A DNA stretch of 55,510 nucleotides from Nonomuraea turcica (GCF_030718205.1 NZ_JAUZQF010000046.1:1-55510); one strand, 5' to 3'. Positions 47,953 through 55,510 are shown, counted from the first letter of the stretch. Notes: generated from the sequence alone by a model not told the origin. Numbers and translations are program-made.

Positions 47953-49965
47953 TGTCTAGTCCCATGAGATGCCTGACGTTTCTGTCCCACGACATAGGCG
48001 ACAGGTGATCTAGGAAACATGGTCGACCTTGTAGGGCCGATGCACTTTGACGTTGCGGACCGGAAGGTCAGTGGTGCGGTGCACGGTGCGCGGCCCCTCC
48101 TCCAGGTCGATGGTCAGCGTGGTGTCGCTGACGTGGACGGTGACGACCCGGCCGGCGTGCAGGCGGCCGAGGGAGACGGTCTGCCGGGTGACCATGATGA
48201 CGCCGAAGGAGTTCGCGCGGCGCTGCACGGTGATCGGCGACCGCTCCGGGACCGGCGGCGGCCCGGCCGGGCGGGCACCGCGCAGCTGCAGGCACTTCTG
48301 CCAGATCAGCGGGTTCGGCCGAGTGCGCAGCAACTGGCGGGTGTCGGGATCGAGGAACATCAGCGTGTTCTCCTCGATCCGGATGGTGACCCGGCGTCCG
48401 CCCAGGATCTCAGCGGCCAGCAGGTAGCGACCGGCCAGGCTGACCGAGCCGTACTTGTTCACTGTCCGCTCGATCTCCACCACGGCGTCGTTCTCGGCCT
48501 GCGGCAGCGGTGACGGCCCGGCCGGACGGCCACCGTCGGCGAACAGGCGGGCCAGGTCGTTGGTGGACAGGTGCGAGCGCAGGCTTTTCAGCCGCACCCC
48601 GCCGACCAGCAGATGGATCACGTTCACGTCCGCCCAGAAGGTGATCACCTGACCGGCGCGGGCCGGGCCCAGCCAGAACTGCTTACCCGCCACCCCCAGG
48701 TTGCCGCTGGCCGGCACCACCCGATCGAACTCGATCGGCCCACCCGACCACGACGCCGCCGGGACCGGCGACCGCCCGGCCACCTGAGTGCCCTCGTTGC
48801 TGCCTTTCCGGCGCTTCGGCGCCGCAGCACTGGCGTCAGCGGCTGCATCGTCCGTCACGCTATCCGCGGCAGGCATCGGATCCGGTTGGGCGGTCAGGAT
48901 GGTCGGCAGGCGCAGCGGCAGCAGCTCCCGCTCCGCCTGCGCGACCGGGGTGAACCTGTCGGCAGGGACGGCCATGTCCAGGCTCTGATGCGGCCTGGCG
49001 GTGTTGTAATGGGCCACCCACGCGTCCAGCGCGGCCTGGAACGCGGCCAGGTCCTCGAACGGACCGGCGTCATCCAGCAGCTCACGGCGCATGCTCTGAT
49101 GGAAACGCTCCACCTTCCCGGTGGTCGTCGGCGAGCGCGGCTGAGTGAGCCGATGCACGATCGCGTTGTCCCGGCAGATCCGGTCGAACAGCACCTCACC
49201 GCCATGGCCGAACCGCGCGGTGAACTGCTTGCCGTTGTCAGTGAGCACCTCGCCCGGAGCCCCGAACGCCCGCAACGCCTCGACAAAGGCCAGACAGACC
49301 GCCCGGCCGGTGGCCCGCACCACCGCCTTGGCGATCACACAGAAGCGCGAGTGGTCATCGACGCCGGTGACCACCTTGACCTCGCGGCCATCGGCCAACA
49401 ACACCCCGCCGACGATGTCCAGCTGCCATAACTCCATCGGCGCCTCACGCTGCCAGCGACGGAAGACCCGCTTGCGCCGCCCCGCTCCCGGCTCGATGAG
49501 CCCGTGACGCACCAGCGCCCGATACACCCCCATCCGCGACGGCGCCGGCTCGATCCCGCGCCGCCCCGCCTCGTGCGCCAACCGAACCGGACCCCACCGC
49601 GGATGCTGGCGCCGCAGCTCACACACCAGCACCTCCACCTGAGCACTCATCTGCGACGGAGACGAATACGGCCGCCGCGAGCGATCCACCAACCCGCCCA
49701 ATCCGGACTGCCGATAACGCGACACCCAGCCCGACAACGTCTGCCGCGCCACTCCCACCTCCCGCGCGACCTCGGTCACCGAACCACCGGCCAGCACCGC
49801 CAGCACAGCCCGATACCGCTGCTCGACAACGGACATATCCACCAGGGCCAATCCCGGCCTCCTGACGCACGCCACCCGCAAACGACGCACGAAAGATCGG
49901 CCGATGCCAGCACCTGTCAAACATGTCCTGGGACTGATGTGTCAAGCATGTCCCGGGACAGGACA
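47953..49965 (-). mobile_element. IS481-type element, tandem copy 1 (2013 bp)
   Basis: The left end reads TGTCTAGTCCCATGAGATGC. The right end, in complement, reads TGTCCTGTCCCGGGACATGC. The two ends match imperfectly over about 57 bp and each contains two GTCCC...GACAT-like units, suitable for transposase binding. It is identical in sequence to 49982-51994, and the unit period is 2029 bp. One extra A precedes the repeat on the right. It is intact. Confidence 0.85.
48010..49836 (-). CDS. IS481-type transposase with long C-terminal extension, copy 1
   Basis: The predicted transposase is 608 aa, nearly twice the usual IS481 length. An N-terminal HTH (VTEVAREVGVARQTLSGWVS) and HTH_29/33 parts precede an rve core: MELWQLDIVGGVLLADG (Asp 1), LTDNGKQFTARFG (Asp 2) and TTGKVERFHQSMRREL (Glu). 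After a low-complexity linker, three beta-rich modules follow (starts FDRVVPASGNLGV, IERTVNKYGSVSL, VQRRANSFGVIMV). I chose the ATG at 49836, before the HTH; the TTG at 49920 lies in the terminal repeat. Confidence 0.85.
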   Translation of the reverse strand: MSVVEQRYRAVLAVLAGGSVTEVAREVGVARQTLSGWVSRYRQSGLGGLVDRSRRPYSSPSQMSAQVEVLVCELRRQHPRWGPVRLAHEAGRRGIEPAPSRMGVYRALVRHGLIEPGAGRRKRVFRRWQREAPMELWQLDIVGGVLLADGREVKVVTGVDDHSRFCVIAKAVVRATGRAVCLAFVEALRAFGAPGEVLTDNGKQFTARFGHGGEVLFDRICRDNAIVHRLTQPRSPTTTGKVERFHQSMRRELLDDAGPFEDLAAFQAALDAWVAHYNTARPHQSLDMAVPADRFTPVAQAERELLPLRLPTILTAQPDPMPAADSVTDDAAADASAAAPKRRKGSNEGTQVAGRSPVPAASWSGGPIEFDRVVPASGNLGVAGKQFWLGPARAGQVITFWADVNVIHLLVGGVRLKSLRSHLSTNDLARLFADGGRPAGPSPLPQAENDAVVEIERTVNKYGSVSLAGRYLLAAEILGGRRVTIRIEENTLMFLDPDTRQLLRTRPNPLIWQKCLQLRGARPAGPPPVPERSPITVQRRANSFGVIMVTRQTVSLGRLHAGRVVTVHVSDTTLTIDLEEGPRTVHRTTDLPVRNVKVHRPYKVDHVS

Positions 49966-49966
49966 A

Positions 49967-49981
49967 CACCGCCGCCAGCCC
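49967..49981. repeat. 15-bp direct repeat between the two IS copies
   Basis: CACCGCCGCCAGCCC is identical to 47938-47952 and 51995-52009. Its presence between the copies suggests that IS plus repeat were duplicated as a unit or that the second copy used the same target. Confidence 0.85.
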
Positions 49982-51994
49982 TGTCTAGTCCCATGAGATG
50001 CCTGACGTTTCTGTCCCACGACATAGGCGACAGGTGATCTAGGAAACATGGTCGACCTTGTAGGGCCGATGCACTTTGACGTTGCGGACCGGAAGGTCAG
50101 TGGTGCGGTGCACGGTGCGCGGCCCCTCCTCCAGGTCGATGGTCAGCGTGGTGTCGCTGACGTGGACGGTGACGACCCGGCCGGCGTGCAGGCGGCCGAG
50201 GGAGACGGTCTGCCGGGTGACCATGATGACGCCGAAGGAGTTCGCGCGGCGCTGCACGGTGATCGGCGACCGCTCCGGGACCGGCGGCGGCCCGGCCGGG
50301 CGGGCACCGCGCAGCTGCAGGCACTTCTGCCAGATCAGCGGGTTCGGCCGAGTGCGCAGCAACTGGCGGGTGTCGGGATCGAGGAACATCAGCGTGTTCT
50401 CCTCGATCCGGATGGTGACCCGGCGTCCGCCCAGGATCTCAGCGGCCAGCAGGTAGCGACCGGCCAGGCTGACCGAGCCGTACTTGTTCACTGTCCGCTC
50501 GATCTCCACCACGGCGTCGTTCTCGGCCTGCGGCAGCGGTGACGGCCCGGCCGGACGGCCACCGTCGGCGAACAGGCGGGCCAGGTCGTTGGTGGACAGG
50601 TGCGAGCGCAGGCTTTTCAGCCGCACCCCGCCGACCAGCAGATGGATCACGTTCACGTCCGCCCAGAAGGTGATCACCTGACCGGCGCGGGCCGGGCCCA
50701 GCCAGAACTGCTTACCCGCCACCCCCAGGTTGCCGCTGGCCGGCACCACCCGATCGAACTCGATCGGCCCACCCGACCACGACGCCGCCGGGACCGGCGA
50801 CCGCCCGGCCACCTGAGTGCCCTCGTTGCTGCCTTTCCGGCGCTTCGGCGCCGCAGCACTGGCGTCAGCGGCTGCATCGTCCGTCACGCTATCCGCGGCA
50901 GGCATCGGATCCGGTTGGGCGGTCAGGATGGTCGGCAGGCGCAGCGGCAGCAGCTCCCGCTCCGCCTGCGCGACCGGGGTGAACCTGTCGGCAGGGACGG
51001 CCATGTCCAGGCTCTGATGCGGCCTGGCGGTGTTGTAATGGGCCACCCACGCGTCCAGCGCGGCCTGGAACGCGGCCAGGTCCTCGAACGGACCGGCGTC
51101 ATCCAGCAGCTCACGGCGCATGCTCTGATGGAAACGCTCCACCTTCCCGGTGGTCGTCGGCGAGCGCGGCTGAGTGAGCCGATGCACGATCGCGTTGTCC
51201 CGGCAGATCCGGTCGAACAGCACCTCACCGCCATGGCCGAACCGCGCGGTGAACTGCTTGCCGTTGTCAGTGAGCACCTCGCCCGGAGCCCCGAACGCCC
51301 GCAACGCCTCGACAAAGGCCAGACAGACCGCCCGGCCGGTGGCCCGCACCACCGCCTTGGCGATCACACAGAAGCGCGAGTGGTCATCGACGCCGGTGAC
51401 CACCTTGACCTCGCGGCCATCGGCCAACAACACCCCGCCGACGATGTCCAGCTGCCATAACTCCATCGGCGCCTCACGCTGCCAGCGACGGAAGACCCGC
51501 TTGCGCCGCCCCGCTCCCGGCTCGATGAGCCCGTGACGCACCAGCGCCCGATACACCCCCATCCGCGACGGCGCCGGCTCGATCCCGCGCCGCCCCGCCT
51601 CGTGCGCCAACCGAACCGGACCCCACCGCGGATGCTGGCGCCGCAGCTCACACACCAGCACCTCCACCTGAGCACTCATCTGCGACGGAGACGAATACGG
51701 CCGCCGCGAGCGATCCACCAACCCGCCCAATCCGGACTGCCGATAACGCGACACCCAGCCCGACAACGTCTGCCGCGCCACTCCCACCTCCCGCGCGACC
51801 TCGGTCACCGAACCACCGGCCAGCACCGCCAGCACAGCCCGATACCGCTGCTCGACAACGGACATATCCACCAGGGCCAATCCCGGCCTCCTGACGCACG
51901 CCACCCGCAAACGACGCACGAAAGATCGGCCGATGCCAGCACCTGTCAAACATGTCCTGGGACTGATGTGTCAAGCATGTCCCGGGACAGGACA
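49982..51994 (-). mobile_element. IS481-type element, tandem copy 2 (2013 bp)
   Basis: This second copy of the element at 47953-49965 has the same orientation, ends and reading frames; I saw no difference between them inside the element. It is followed directly by the third 15-bp repeat. Perfect identity points to a very recent event. Confidence 0.85.
50039..51865 (-). CDS. IS481-type transposase with long C-terminal extension, copy 2
   Basis: The protein is identical to that of copy 1: HTH, complete DDE triad and three beta-rich C-terminal modules. The preferred ATG is at 51865, with the TTG at 51949 inside the terminal repeat. Both copies look competent. In tandem, the inner ends could also synapse and move a compound unit. 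Confidence 0.85.
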   Translation of the reverse strand: MSVVEQRYRAVLAVLAGGSVTEVAREVGVARQTLSGWVSRYRQSGLGGLVDRSRRPYSSPSQMSAQVEVLVCELRRQHPRWGPVRLAHEAGRRGIEPAPSRMGVYRALVRHGLIEPGAGRRKRVFRRWQREAPMELWQLDIVGGVLLADGREVKVVTGVDDHSRFCVIAKAVVRATGRAVCLAFVEALRAFGAPGEVLTDNGKQFTARFGHGGEVLFDRICRDNAIVHRLTQPRSPTTTGKVERFHQSMRRELLDDAGPFEDLAAFQAALDAWVAHYNTARPHQSLDMAVPADRFTPVAQAERELLPLRLPTILTAQPDPMPAADSVTDDAAADASAAAPKRRKGSNEGTQVAGRSPVPAASWSGGPIEFDRVVPASGNLGVAGKQFWLGPARAGQVITFWADVNVIHLLVGGVRLKSLRSHLSTNDLARLFADGGRPAGPSPLPQAENDAVVEIERTVNKYGSVSLAGRYLLAAEILGGRRVTIRIEENTLMFLDPDTRQLLRTRPNPLIWQKCLQLRGARPAGPPPVPERSPITVQRRANSFGVIMVTRQTVSLGRLHAGRVVTVHVSDTTLTIDLEEGPRTVHRTTDLPVRNVKVHRPYKVDHVS

Positions 51995-52009
51995 CACCGC
52001 CGCCAGCCC
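51995..52009. repeat. 15-bp direct repeat flanking the tandem IS, third
   Basis: CACCGCCGCCAGCCC directly follows the right end of copy 2. With 47938 and 49967 it gives the pattern repeat-IS-repeat-IS-repeat. Confidence 0.85.
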
Positions 52010-52623
52010 GGCGTGTGATGAGTTTCCCTACTAGATCAAGCCCGCCCGGCCGAGCCGGGTGAACACCCCCGCAGTAATGATCTTGGTCTTGGGTAGAGGG
52101 ATCCTCGCCGGGGGGGTGGGTGCGGGAGCCCACCCCCCGCTCCCCTCACCCGCCCGCCGTAGCCGTCCGCATCCCTCTCATGAGGGTTCACAACAGCCCC
52201 ATCCGCCCCATAAGCTCAGCGGGCAGGCGACCCGCACCCCCCACCCGTCGCGTGGCCTCGCCTCCCGGGGAGGGGCCGTGCCCCTCCCCGGTCCCCTCCC
52301 GCCAAGGGAAGGGGTTGCACCCTTCCCTTTGCCCCCACCCCGCACGCGCCTCGCTTCGCTCGCGCGGGGCCGCATTGCTTCGCTCGCGGCCAAACCCCCA
52401 CGGCCCACCCGCGCCGTAGCCAGGTACGCGCCGACACCCCGGCACCGGTCCCAGGCGGCCCCGGCATCGGGACTGCGCGCGGCGCTGGAGCGCCGTGCTC
52501 GCCCTCGCCGCCTGGACGGCACGCCCTCGCCGGGACCGCCGAACCGACCCGCACCCGCCGACGCCCCGACCGCCCAGGGGCTGTCCCCCTGGCGAACCGT
52601 GCCAGCCCGCGCCCGCCAAGCGA
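52010..52623. other. Hairpin-rich noncoding stretch
   Basis: No gene is supported in about 600 bp. GGGGAGGGGC (52267-52276) and GCCCCTCCCC (52280-52289) form a 10-bp stem with a 3-nt loop. AAGGGAAGGG (52304-52313) pairs with CCCTTCCCTT (52320-52329). GCTTCGCTCGCG occurs twice within 52353-52390. Such clusters are found between genes in actinobacterial accessory regions; the role here is unknown. Confidence 0.5.
52267..52329. repeat. Two consecutive perfect stem-loops
   Basis: The first stem has 10 bp with loop CGT. The second has 10 bp (AAGGGAAGGG and CCCTTCCCTT) with a 6-nt loop. They are 14 bp apart and very GC-rich. They could terminate transcription in both directions or act as a structural element. 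Confidence 0.65.
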
Positions 52624-52839
52624 TCACGACGGAGCTGTGCGCGTGTCGGGTCTGCTCCCTTCCCCCGGTGTCGGAGCCCGATCAGGAGGCGTCATACTCC
52701 AACGGTTCGATTCACGCTCCAGGAGTGTACTGCGGGCAATCTCCTCCGCACCCTGCCCAGCGCTCGACAAGGAGTCCAGCAGGGTCACGAACTCCCGCAA
52801 CCCGTGAGGAATCACCAGACAACGCCTACGCGCGTTCAC
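52624..52839 (-). CDS. Possible 71-aa protein or fragment
   Basis: The minus frame reads LVIPHGLREFVTLLDSLSSA, then GQGAEEIARSTLLERESNRW. It is helical and charged and looks partly protein-like, but the tail is Pro/Arg-rich and no ribosome-binding site is evident. Family unknown. It lies divergent from the gene at 52894. Confidence 0.3.
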   Translation of the reverse strand: MNARRRCLVIPHGLREFVTLLDSLSSAGQGAEEIARSTLLERESNRWSMTPPDRAPTPGEGSRPDTRTAPS

Positions 52840-52893
52840 GGTTCAGGGAAGAGGATTCTGGCCAAGAGTGGGCTGAGTGCCTACCATAGGCGC

Positions 52894-53253
52894 ATGAGCG
52901 ATGGCTCTCTGCTTAACTTTAGCAGGGGCGGACGTGAGCAAATGTCGCTTTGCTCGCGCTGCGGTTGTCGCATGGTTATAGCGGTGGACTTCACCCGATA
53001 TAACTGCGGAATAGTCGAGCTGTGTCTGACCTGTGATCAGAATCGTCCGGCATGGGCTCCATGGATTCGCTATCTGGCCTCACATCAGCTCCACGATCTA
53101 ATGGGCCTCAGCGAGGCCGACATGACGGATCTTGCCTGTGCATGGATCGTATGGCTGCATGACGTGCTAGGGGCTCATCCGCTCCCCCTCCCGGCTAACC
53201 CCCAAACAACTGAGCGACGAGATCTACCGCCCGAAAATTCGAGCGGCTGCTAA
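52894..53253 (+). CDS. Hypothetical protein with a CxxC...CxxC zinc ribbon
   Basis: This 119-aa protein starts MSDGSLLNFSRGG. LCSRCGCRMVIA and LCLTCDQNRPAW give two CxxC pairs about 30 residues apart, fitting one zinc-ribbon site. Then a helical part follows (LHDLMGLSEADMTDLACAWI). No signal peptide is present. The family is not recognised. Codon use is less GC-rich than the window average, suggesting an accessory gene. A STAS gene lies 83 bp downstream on the same strand. Confidence 0.6.
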   Translation: MSDGSLLNFSRGGREQMSLCSRCGCRMVIAVDFTRYNCGIVELCLTCDQNRPAWAPWIRYLASHQLHDLMGLSEADMTDLACAWIVWLHDVLGAHPLPLPANPQTTERRDLPPENSSGC

Positions 53254-53336
53254 TCCGTCTCCGTCTCATGCCATCGTCCATGGCCAAGCCGGACATGCCA
53301 CAGTGGGGATCACAAACTGAAGGGAAGTGGCTATCT

Positions 53337-53681
53337 ATGACTGCAGCGAATACGCCGCAACACCCCCAAACGATGCTGCGCATTACTGCTGCGGCGCTAC
53401 CTAACGGTGTGCTCCTCCTTTTGCAGGGCGAGTTCAACGCCGCAGGGGTAGCGATCTTCACTCAGGAGATAGACAACGCACTTCACCAGCACCCACACCC
53501 CCGAGTCGTAGTGGAACTGTCGAAGCTCGCCTTTTGCGATGATCACGGCCTACGCGCCATGATCATCGCCCTGCAGCGCGTACGGGCCTCGGGCGGTGAA
53601 TTCATGCTAGCCAGCGTCCACGGTCGATGCCGTCGCCTCCTGCAACGCAAGGGCTTGAACACCTTCTTCCCTCCCGCTTGA
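53337..53681 (+). CDS. STAS-domain protein with Asp at the phosphosite
   Basis: This 114-aa single STAS domain has GVLLLLQGEFNAAGVAIFTQ for the first strands and VVVELSKLAFCDDHGLRAMI for the phosphorylation loop. The Ser of the DSxG motif is Asp here (FCDDHG), which may mimic a permanently phosphorylated, inactive antagonist. SVHGRCRRLLQRKGLNTFF is the C-terminal helix. ATG at 53337 has AAGGGAAG about nine bases upstream. Together with 15413 (Phe) and 47332 (Ser), the window has all three states. Confidence 0.78.
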   Translation: MTAANTPQHPQTMLRITAAALPNGVLLLLQGEFNAAGVAIFTQEIDNALHQHPHPRVVVELSKLAFCDDHGLRAMIIALQRVRASGGEFMLASVHGRCRRLLQRKGLNTFFPPA

Positions 53682-53810
53682 GACCCAGCAATGCTCAATC
53701 AAATCACATGGGGTCCCCGGTCGCCTGCGTCACCGCGCAACGGACGCAACGAACCAGGACCCCACCCCCGTCTGACTGCACAGGCCGCAACTACTCGGCA
53801 TCAGCCAGGG

Positions 53811-54227
53811 TCATCCCCGGACACAAATGTCCAGGACCTCACCCTGAACAGCGGGTATCCGTGCTTCCGGAGGCTCACGCAGCGGGCCGCCCGTCCAGCA
53901 GGGGCCCACATTCGCCAGGTCCAATCGGCCGACCGCATCGACGAACCGATCCCACACCATCCGAGGCACGTCCAGCACCTTCGGCCGCCACGCAACCGGC
54001 CTTTCACGCTCGGCAAACCCCTCGTCAATCGCGAAACGCACCCATCCCCGTTTGCCATTCACCTTTTCCAACGGCGTCGGCAGGTAATGGCCGCGCTTCA
54101 CCTCATCCACGAAGGTGAGCCAAGCGTTCTCACGCACCACCATTTCCATGTGCCACCAACGGACCTTGATGAAAGGACCGAACCTATCCCGGCGTGCTTC
54201 CAGATAGCCGGGGTCTTCCTCGCTCAT
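53811..54227 (-). CDS. Hypothetical 138-aa protein
   Basis: I do not recognise a family. It is soluble, aromatic and charged (RFGPFIKVRWWHMEMVVREN, AWLTFVDEVKRGHYLPTPLE). Two W-x-x-F-V-D-x-V segments (AWLTFVDEV and VWDRFVDAV) suggest an internal repeat. It starts four bases after the stop of the gene at 54231 and is surely in one operon with it. The C-terminus (GEVLDICVRG) may be natural. Confidence 0.6.
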   Translation of the reverse strand: MSEEDPGYLEARRDRFGPFIKVRWWHMEMVVRENAWLTFVDEVKRGHYLPTPLEKVNGKRGWVRFAIDEGFAERERPVAWRPKVLDVPRMVWDRFVDAVGRLDLANVGPCWTGGPLREPPEARIPAVQGEVLDICVRG

Positions 54228-54230
54228 GGC

Positions 54231-54596
54231 CTACTCCGCGAGATTCGCCGGACTGGTGAGTTGGTGATGTGTCTCCTCTGGAGCCGCCCCGTACATCCGC
54301 CAGTACCGCTCTGTGTACAAGCGCATGATCCGCCCCACGGCCGTCTCCATCGCCAAGCACGGGCAGGAGGTGTAGCGCCATGGGCCCGGTCCGCTGGTAT
54401 CGCTCAGCGACCAGTGGAAACGCCATCCGTCCGGCCCCCACCCGCACCACACCGTCAATCCCACCGACCACACCCCCACCAGCGCGATCCCCTCACATTC
54501 GGAGATCTGCGAGCTGATGCCGCGACGCCCCAGGTGACCCGCCAACTCCCGCGCCAGCCGTCCAGCGGGACTCCACACACGTGTAGCCGCCGTCAC
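54231..54596 (-). CDS. Hypothetical 121-aa protein, operon partner of 53811
   Basis: I do not recognise a family. ARELAGHLGRRGISSQISEC begins a possible helix-strand unit, and VGLTVWCGWGPDGWRFHWSL is a Trp-rich beta part. AMETAVGRIMRLYTERYWRM ends in a helix. This looks like the small recognition or immunity-type proteins that accompany DUF397/XRE regulators in Streptosporangiaceae, but no such regulator is here. Tight coupling with 53811 suggests one function for both. Confidence 0.55.
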   Translation of the reverse strand: MTAATRVWSPAGRLARELAGHLGRRGISSQISECEGIALVGVWSVGLTVWCGWGPDGWRFHWSLSDTSGPGPWRYTSCPCLAMETAVGRIMRLYTERYWRMYGAAPEETHHQLTSPANLAE

Positions 54597-54599
54597 CGC

Positions 54600-54775
54600 T
54601 CTTGGCTCTCACAGAGCGCCATCACCGTCCCGACCGCAACAGCGCCCTGCCCGACTACGCCCGTCAGCTCCCGCTACCCGTCATCGGCCGACTCCTCGGA
54701 CTTGTGCCGGGAACCGTCGATCGGTGGGCGACGATCTCCGGCGGTCGATGGGCCCGCTACAGCCAACCAACCTGA
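54600..54775 (+). pseudogene. Recombinase-like C-terminal scrap
   Basis: The + strand reads SALPDYARQLPLPVIGRLLG, then LVPGTVDRWATISGGRWARY and a stop near 54775. It resembles the end of the truncated recombinase-like protein at 45210 (VLARMLGIHITVAVAWQRAS). Nothing of the N-terminal parts remains. Confidence 0.45.
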
Positions 54776-54925
54776 CCAGACACGTTGCCGAGCGCGTGCC
54801 CGTTTCCGCGCACGGGCGCTGGGTGCTGCCCGGCGAGTCCGGAAGAAGGCTTAGCTACTGTCGATCACAGCACGGCTGCGATCACCAGAGGAGAGCTCTT
54901 GACGGATGACACGCTGACCGAGAAC

Positions 54926-55255
54926 GCCATGCCCATTCCTGAAGTGGATTTGACGTGTTTGGAGGGCACGCCCGGCGGTCCTGCCGAATCCACCTGGGGC
55001 ACTCCGTAGGCCCGAGGGCGTGGTCGCCGCGGACCAGGAGTTCGCGCTCGTGGACCGTGGCGGCACGGCAGTGCTGGTGCAAAGCTGGTCCATCGCGTTC
55101 TGGCCGGACGGGTCGCTGAAGCGGAGCGCCCATGCGCTCGCCGCGCCCACGCCTGCAGAGGGTTACACGCTCAAGGCCGGCACGGCCACCGCCGCGGTCA
55201 CACCCGTCACCATCACCGAGCATGAGGACCACCTCGACGCGGAAGGGCCGAATCG
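54926..55255 (+). pseudogene. Exo-rhamnogalacturonan-lyase-like protein, N-terminal fragment
   Basis: The first + frame reads CLEGTPGGPAESTWGTP and stops at TAG (55006). The next frame continues GVVAADQEFALVDRGGTAVL, then VQSWSIAFWPDGSLKRSAHA and EGYTLKAGTATAAVTPV. This succession (EGxP-STWGTPWP-GVV, then WPDGSxKWSAHA) is the N-terminal beta domain of exo-rhamnogalacturonan-lyase-type proteins. A frame break after WGTP and loss of everything beyond 55255 show a relic. The TTG at 54899 behind AGAGGAG gives a short readable leader. Confidence 0.6.
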
Positions 55256-55412
55256 GTGTCAATCGTGCTCCTGCAGCACTGACAGGTGCCCCCGGCTGCA
55301 GGCGGTCAGAAAGCGCCGCCTATCGAAGGCCGGGTCGCTGGCGTGAATCACCGAGGAGGCCGGTACCAGAGCGTATACCTCCATCCTGACCCCTGATCAC
55401 TCCGGGTTGTGC

Positions 55413-55510
55413 TTACTCCTCCAGGATGGATAGGGCTCGGGACGGGCACAGGGGGACGGCGTCGCGCGCCCGTGCCGCGGTTTCGTCGTCGGGGTGGTCA
55501 CTCAGCAGGA
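55413..55510 (-). CDS. Ferredoxin, C-terminal part at the window edge
   Basis: The minus strand reads LLSDHPDDETAARARDAVPL, then CPSRALSILEE and a stop at 55413. CPxxALS near the C-terminus, with its Cys, is the final cluster ligand of the small single-cluster (3Fe-4S or 4Fe-4S) ferredoxins that feed electrons to actinobacterial cytochromes P450. The other Cys ligands lie beyond the window. A P450 gene would be expected nearby outside. Confidence 0.7.
   Translation of the reverse strand, partial: LLSDHPDDETAARARDAVPLCPSRALSILEE

Noticed and set aside
52705..52735. GGTTCGATTCACGCTCC, resembling a tRNA T-loop and acceptor side
   Set aside because: No matching D-arm, anticodon arm or acceptor stem could be placed upstream, so a tRNA is not supported.

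Overview
Organism. The window is about 55.5 kb of high-GC DNA with strong third-position GC, GTG/TTG starts and families typical of filamentous actinobacteria: SARP/AfsR-type regulators, STAS and GHKL partner-switch proteins, PadR and TetR regulators, IS481/IS701/IS1182/IS256/IS110/IS1380 transposases, DUF1266, SigJ-like sigma factors and a 3Fe-4S-type ferredoxin. I infer a Streptosporangiaceae-like genome (Nonomuraea or a relative), probably an unstable chromosome arm or accessory region. I saw no rRNA, tRNA, CRISPR array or plasmid replication gene.

Layout. 1-6.8 kb: remnants, a SAM methyltransferase, a sulfotransferase, an NmrA-type NAD(P)-binding protein with a small membrane protein, a lipoprotein and an MFS transporter. 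6.7-9.3 kb: broken TetR, MarR and IS1380 genes, a uridine-kinase-like P-loop protein and an intact-looking 985-bp IS5-type element inserted directly at its start codon. 9.5-24.7 kb: secreted proteins, an IS256 relic, a decayed SARP gene, a GHKL/STAS pair, a dead SseB/DUF1266 gene, an operon of three secreted proteins including a metzincin-like protease, and an intact 968-aa SARP regulator. 23-31.6 kb: two SDRs with a divergent PadR, an RTX-like fragment, a TetR/carboxylesterase divergon, and an ArsR/MFS pair whose MFS gene has a frameshift in a G7 run. 31.7-37 kb: integrase and IS701 relics around secreted and lipoproteins. 37-47 kb: a PQQ-propeller membrane protein, DoxX/TetR/FAD-monooxygenase/methyltransferase genes, a third SARP stub, an AraC regulator, a second copy of the lipoprotein, a truncated recombinase-like gene and a HAD phosphatase. 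47-55.5 kb: a STAS protein, two identical tandem IS481-type elements, a hairpin-rich spacer, small hypothetical genes, a third STAS protein and two relics at the edge.

How the parts may work together. The strongest regulatory signal is a promoter made of three TTCA repeats at exactly 11-bp spacing, each with a -10-like hexamer 10 nt downstream. It occurs twice, in front of two separate secreted-protein genes. The second site lies between the intact SARP gene and the operon for a Cys-containing secreted protein, a metalloprotease and another exported protein. I infer a small SARP-controlled secretome regulon; two more SARP copies in the window are decayed. Elsewhere, two related TetR regulators 13 kb apart face near-identical operator/promoter elements and may cross-talk. 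About half of the window is relic DNA: roughly twenty recognisable broken genes, two of them chimeric.
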